Assembly: GCA_046594105.1 (NCBI GenBank)
Contig: JBKJQB010000333.1
Span: 1-9,875 of the forward strand
Direction of reading: 5' to 3'
Source: JBDSGC01 sp046594105
GTDB taxonomy: Bacteria; Acidobacteriota; Thermoanaerobaculia; Gp7-AA8
DNA: 9,875 bases
The notes under the pieces were generated by a model. The model was not told the origin of the DNA, searched no databases, and saw only the letters and a program-made list of their open reading frames with translations. A program made the position numbers and the translations under genes. Shown here piece after piece: positions 6,420 to 9,875 of this stretch (position 1 is its first letter; each line of letters starts with the position of its first letter).

Positions 6420-7940
6420 ATGTCCGCGCCTCTTCTGGAGATGCGCAACATCTCCAAGCGCTTTCCCGGCGTGCTCGCGCTGGACCGTGTCTCGTTCGAC
6501 CTGCATCCCGGTGAGATCCACGCCCTGGTCGGCGAGAACGGCGCCGGCAAGTCGACCCTGATGAATGTGCTGGGCGGCGTGTTCCCGCACGGGGATTACG
6601 AAGGGGAGATTCTTTTGGGCGACCAGACCGCTCGCTTCGGCAGCGTCCGCGCTTCGGAGGATGCCGGCATCGCCGTGGTCCATCAGGAGCTCTCGCTCAT
6701 CCCTGAGTTCACCATTGCCGAAAACATTTTTCTCGGCCGCGAGCCGCGCCGGATGGGAATCATCCAGACCGAGGAGCTCTACAGCAGGGCCCAGCGCGTT
6801 CTCGAGGAGCTGCACCTCAAGCTCGATCCGCGACTGCCCGTCGAATTCCTCGGCATCGGCCAGCAGCACCTGGTGGAAATTGCCAAAGCGCTGGCGCGCA
6901 ACGCCCGCATCCTGGTGCTCGACGAGCCCACCGCCGCCTTGACCGATTCGGAAGCAGCGGTGCTCTTCGTCATCCTCCGGCGGCTGCGCGACAGCGGCGG
7001 AGGGATGATCTACATCTCGCACAAGCTCAACGAGGTGCTCAGCCTCTCCGACCGCATCACGGTGCTCCGCGATGGGAAGACCGTCAGCACCGAGGCCACC
7101 TCGGCGTTCGATACCCAGCGGCTGATCTCGCGCATGGTGGGGAGGGAGATGTCGGAGATGTTCCCCTCCACCCGTCATGCCCCGCAGGAAGTCGTTTTCG
7201 AAGCGCGGGGAGTGACCGTGCGCGACCCGAACGTGCCGGGAAAACTCTTCGTCGACGACGTGAGCTTCGCCGTCCGGCGCGGCGAAGTCTTCGGCATCGC
7301 CGGACTGGTTGGGGCGGGGCGCAGCGAGCTGATGATGGCCATGTTCGGCGCGCATCCCGGCCGATCGGCGGGCCAGTTCTTCGTGGCCGGGAACGCGGTG
7401 ATCATCAATCAGCCCTCGGACGCCATCGCCGCAGGGATCGGATTCGTCACCGAGGACCGGAAGCGATTCGGCTTGCTGCTGGATCAGACCATCGTCGACA
7501 ACCTCACTCTGGCCGCGCTGAAACGGCTGTCGGGAGCGGTGGTGACCGACGTGGACGCCGAGACTGCGGCCGGTCAGCACTGGATGAGAGAACTGAGGAT
7601 CAAGGCCAACTCGGTGCTGACCATCGCCGGCACGCTTTCCGGTGGCGGTCAGCAGAAAGTCGTGGTGGCCAAGTGGCTGCTGACGGAACCGAGAGTCCTG
7701 TTTCTCGATGAGCCGACGCGCGGCATCGATGTCGGCGCGAAGCAGGAGATCTATCAGCAGATCGATCGACTGGCTTCCGAAGGGCTGGCCATCGTGCTGG
7801 TCTCCTCAGAGCTGCCGGAGATTCTTGGTCTGTCCGACCGCATCCTGGTGCTGCATGAAGGCAGAGCGACCGGTGAGTTCGAACGGGAAACGGCCACCGC
7901 AGAAACCATCATGGCCTGCGCAACGGGACAGGCCGCCTGA
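6420..7940 (+). CDS. xylG: XylG-type ABC importer ATPase with two nucleotide-binding domains
   Basis: This 506-residue cytoplasmic subunit hydrolyses ATP to power sugar import through XylH. Domain 1 has Walker A GENGAGKST (38-46), Q-loop at VHQE (87-90), a degenerate signature LGIGQQ (144-149), Walker B ILVLDEP (164-170) and the switch His in YISHK (His201). Domain 2 has the degenerate Walker A GLVGAGRSE (295-303, Arg replacing Lys), signature LSGGGQQK (406-413), Walker B VLFLDEPT (426-433) and SSELPE (462-467). The asymmetric degeneration is normal for the XylG/RbsA/MglA family. Length and the motif YPHG/FPHG-x-YEGEI (here 56-64) agree with E. coli XylG, recalled from memory. The gene starts 21 bp after xylF, with GAGG (6407-6410) 9 nt before the ATG, so the two are co-transcribed. 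The second-domain signature has Gly410 where the family usually has Asn. Confidence 0.94.
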   Translation: MSAPLLEMRNISKRFPGVLALDRVSFDLHPGEIHALVGENGAGKSTLMNVLGGVFPHGDYEGEILLGDQTARFGSVRASEDAGIAVVHQELSLIPEFTIAENIFLGREPRRMGIIQTEELYSRAQRVLEELHLKLDPRLPVEFLGIGQQHLVEIAKALARNARILVLDEPTAALTDSEAAVLFVILRRLRDSGGGMIYISHKLNEVLSLSDRITVLRDGKTVSTEATSAFDTQRLISRMVGREMSEMFPSTRHAPQEVVFEARGVTVRDPNVPGKLFVDDVSFAVRRGEVFGIAGLVGAGRSELMMAMFGAHPGRSAGQFFVAGNAVIINQPSDAIAAGIGFVTEDRKRFGLLLDQTIVDNLTLAALKRLSGAVVTDVDAETAAGQHWMRELRIKANSVLTIAGTLSGGGQQKVVVAKWLLTEPRVLFLDEPTRGIDVGAKQEIYQQIDRLASEGLAIVLVSSELPEILGLSDRILVLHEGRATGEFERETATAETIMACATGQAA

Positions 7941-7949
7941 GAGGATCTG

Positions 7950-9155
7950 ATGATGCCCACCGAGCTTGACGAGAACGCCGGCCAGTTGAGTCCTGAACCG
8001 GGAGAGGCGCGCCTGGGCCGGTGGCGCGTGCCGTCCTCCGCGCTGCGCGCGTACACCATGGTGTTCGCGCTCGTCGTCATCTGGCTGTTCTTCCAATGGA
8101 ACACCAGGAGCGAGCTGTATCCGTATGGGCTGTTTCTCCATCCGGTGAATCTGGCGAACCTGCTCAAACAGATGTCGGTGACCGGCGTGCTGGCCGTGGG
8201 CATGCTGTTCGTGATCGTGGCCCGGCAGATCGATCTGTCGGTGGGGTCGGTGGTGGGGCTCGCTGGTGGGATCGCTGCGATGACTCAGGGCTGGGGCCTG
8301 CTGCCGTCGTTCGCTTCGGCGATCCTCATCGGCATCGCGGTGGGAGCATTTCAGGGAGGGCTGGTGGCGTACGCCAGCATCCCCTCGTTCATCGTGACGC
8401 TGGGAGGGTTGCTGACCTGGCGCGGCGTCATCCTTTACTTGAGCAAAGGGGAGACCATTCCTGTCCGGCTGCCGGTGTTCCGGCAGCTTGGAGTGGCCTT
8501 GATCACACCGGCGTCGGGTCTGGTGCTGGCGGCGATCGCCATCGCTTCGCTGATCTGGCTCACCTTCAGGCGCCAGCGCGCCCGCCGTCGTCACGAACTG
8601 GCGGCTGCCAGTGTGACGTCCACCGTCGCGCGGATCGTGGTTCCTTCCGTGCTCATCGTTGTATTCGTTTACGCCATGAATGTTCAGGGAGGAGTTCCGC
8701 TGCCGGTCATCGTTCTGCTGGCCGTGGCGGTGGCCGGCCATTTCCTGACGCAGAACACGACGTTCGGCCGTTACCTGTATGCCATCGGCAGCAATCCTGA
8801 TGCGGCGCGGCTCTCCGGCGTCAACTCGCGCAAGCACATTCTCTCGGCTTTCGCGCTCCTCGGCGGGCTGGTCGGTCTCGCCTCGCTGCTGCATACAGGA
8901 CGGGTCGGCAGTGCATCTCCTGACGCCGGGACGCTGATGGAGCTCGACGCCATCGCCGCCTGCGTCATCGGCGGCACCAGCCTGATGGGCGGTCGCGGCA
9001 AAGTGTCCGGCGCGCTGCTCGGCGCACTGGTGATGGCCAGCCTCGACAACGGCATGTCACTCCTCAGCGTGGAGAACGCCACGCAGTACATCATCAAAGG
9101 AGCGGTGCTGGTGGCGGCGGTGGGCTTCGACATGGCCGGTCGGAAGAAGAGCTGA
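7950..9155 (+). CDS. xylH: XylH-type sugar ABC importer permease
   Basis: The 401-residue inner-membrane protein forms the translocation channel, presumably as a dimer with XylG. A polar N-terminal tail of about 33 residues precedes roughly ten or more hydrophobic segments, for example near 34-50, 76-92, 96-113, 120-140, 145-163, 185-205, 228-245, 248-266, 296-314 and 377-394. Family signatures are RQIDLSVGS (92-100), IPSFIVTLGGLL (144-155), AIGSNPDAARLSGVN (278-292, the loop that contacts the ATPase), ELDAIAACVIGGTSLMGG (331-348) and MASLDNGMS (362-370). All match E. coli XylH as recalled, including the Arg-rich cytoplasmic loop (207-214). The start is 9 bp after xylG, with GAGG (7941-7944) ahead. 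A second ATG lies one codon downstream and is equally possible. This is the last gene of the operon; no terminator was recognised in the 108 bp that follow. Confidence 0.94.
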   Translation: MMPTELDENAGQLSPEPGEARLGRWRVPSSALRAYTMVFALVVIWLFFQWNTRSELYPYGLFLHPVNLANLLKQMSVTGVLAVGMLFVIVARQIDLSVGSVVGLAGGIAAMTQGWGLLPSFASAILIGIAVGAFQGGLVAYASIPSFIVTLGGLLTWRGVILYLSKGETIPVRLPVFRQLGVALITPASGLVLAAIAIASLIWLTFRRQRARRRHELAAASVTSTVARIVVPSVLIVVFVYAMNVQGGVPLPVIVLLAVAVAGHFLTQNTTFGRYLYAIGSNPDAARLSGVNSRKHILSAFALLGGLVGLASLLHTGRVGSASPDAGTLMELDAIAACVIGGTSLMGGRGKVSGALLGALVMASLDNGMSLLSVENATQYIIKGAVLVAAVGFDMAGRKKS

Positions 9156-9263
9156 AAGCGCGAACGCAGATCGCCCTGGGCATCGCTTCCTGCGCAATGG
9201 CAGCGTTTGATCAACGGGCGGTTCGCCTCCACCCATGGCACCGGTTGCAGTGCGCGATGCGGC
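9156..9263. other. Convergent spacer without a recognised terminator
   Basis: This 108-bp gap separates the xylH stop from the oxidase stop. It contains one perfect 8-bp palindrome, TTGATCAA (9207-9214), but no GC hairpin followed by a T-run on either strand. No coding frame here looks credible. Termination may be Rho-dependent or may occur inside the neighbouring gene. Confidence 0.5.
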
Positions 9264-9875
9264 TCAGTCGTGCTTCGAGGGGCTCTTGTCGTCGAATTGG
9301 GTGGAGGGTTTTTTCGCCCGCGCCGGATTGAGACGGAACAGGGCGGGTACCTCTTTTCCGGAGAGCACCTGCTCCGCGACCATTAGTCCCACGGCAGGGG
9401 AGAGCTTGAAGCCGTGACCGGAGCCGCCGCCGGCGAACCAGACATTGCTCGCCTGGGGATGCTTGTCGATGATCAGGTGGCCGTCGGGACTGTTCTCGTA
9501 CTGGCAGACTTCGGCGGCCAGGAGGGGAGCTTTGGCGATCTCCGGAAAACGCTCCGCCAGCAGTTTGCGCGCGTGCACCAGTCCCTCCTTGCTGGCGGTG
9601 CGCTGGCCACTGGTGGGGTCGAACGTCACTCCGCGTGTGTCGTCGGCCAGCTTGAATCCGCGGCCGCGAAGGTCGGGGATGCCGTAGACGATGCGCTCGC
9701 CGAAATCGATCCAGACCGGGAAATGACTGGGAAGGTAGCGCTGCGATCCGGGCGGCGTTCCGAAGTAGTAAACCTCCTGCCGGGTGGGGCGGATCCATTC
9801 GCTGAGCACCTGCGGGAAGAGCCGGCCCAGCCACGGTCCGCAGGCGAAGACGTAGGCATCCGCCTCGATCTTCGA
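9264..9875 (-). CDS. FAD-dependent amine oxidase, sarcosine-oxidase/DAO type (C-terminal part, cut by window edge)
   Basis: The visible 203 residues are the C-terminal part of a flavoprotein that oxidises an amino-group substrate, with oxygen as the likely acceptor. The frame is open to the right edge, so the N-terminal FAD-binding Rossmann motif lies outside. Signatures in order are ADAYVFACGPW (5-15), the usual 'vvaaGaw' flavin segment; YGIPDLRGRGFKLADD (64-79), whose Lys75 aligns with the catalytic lysine of monomeric sarcosine oxidase; VCQYENSPDGHLIIDKHP (123-140), whose Cys124 aligns with the cysteine that binds FAD covalently there; and AGGGSGHGFKLSPAVG (148-163). A charged tail ends in KHD. 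The alignments to sarcosine oxidase are from memory. The substrate may be an N-methyl amino acid or another secondary amine. It converges on xylH and shows no evident link to the sugar genes. Confidence 0.85.
   Translation of the reverse strand, partial: SKIEADAYVFACGPWLGRLFPQVLSEWIRPTRQEVYYFGTPPGSQRYLPSHFPVWIDFGERIVYGIPDLRGRGFKLADDTRGVTFDPTSGQRTASKEGLVHARKLLAERFPEIAKAPLLAAEVCQYENSPDGHLIIDKHPQASNVWFAGGGSGHGFKLSPAVGLMVAEQVLSGKEVPALFRLNPARAKKPSTQFDDKSPSKHD

Noticed and set aside
6411..7580. 389-codon open frame antisense to xylG
   Set aside because: The His- and Arg-rich text without domains is a codon-bias mirror of the clearly conserved ATPase gene.
6420..7940. Arg for Lys in the second Walker A of XylG as a sign of an inactive or novel ATPase
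   Set aside because: The GAGRSE/GAGRTE form is the normal second-domain state across XylG, RbsA and MglA.
7806..8894. 362-codon open frame antisense to xylG and xylH
   Set aside because: Composition is dominated by Arg, His, Gln and Asp, it spans the boundary of two real genes, and no ribosome site or motif supports it.
9207..9214. TTGATCAA palindrome as a terminator for xylH or the oxidase
   Set aside because: The stem is short and AT-rich, with no following T-run on either strand.

Overview
The window is GC-rich with tightly packed genes. The most informative gene for taxonomy is a large TonB-dependent receptor of the Oar-like type: a carboxypeptidase-regulatory-like domain, then a plug with 'LPLNGRNF' and 'MIDGIDNNE', then a barrel. 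This protein type is heavily expanded in Acidobacteriota. Together with signal peptides, two lipoproteins and the Gram-negative envelope proteins, this suggests an acidobacterial genome. No rRNA or marker gene is present, so this is an inference.

Layout. Positions 1-218 hold a possible C-terminal edge of a plus-strand gene, a REP-like cluster of small palindromes and a strong bidirectional terminator. The minus strand then carries the TonB-dependent receptor (219-3437), with its own sigma70-like promoter at about 3505-3533, and upstream of it a GH13 alpha-glucan hydrolase lipoprotein (3583-5229). A 119-bp control region (5230-5348) separates that hydrolase from the divergent plus-strand operon xylF-xylG-xylH (5349-9155). 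This operon encodes a complete xylose-type ABC importer: a lipoprotein binding protein, a double-ATPase subunit and a permease. A convergent minus-strand FAD-dependent oxidase, cut by the right edge, follows at 9264-9875.

How the genes may work together. The receptor would move a ligand across the outer membrane, the lipid-anchored GH13 enzyme would cut alpha-glucans or malto-oligosaccharides, and XylFGH would bring the released monosaccharide across the inner membrane. XylFGH systems classically carry D-xylose, but the neighbouring enzyme releases glucose-type sugars and no xylose isomerase or xylulokinase gene is visible. The importer may therefore serve glucose, or both sugars. This is inference from gene neighbourhood.

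No CRISPR array, RNA gene, insertion sequence, phage gene or defence island was found. The coding content belongs to known families. The less explained material is non-coding: an 8-bp-arm inverted repeat directly in front of the hydrolase start, a dyad over the receptor promoter, and the palindromic repeat cluster near the left edge.
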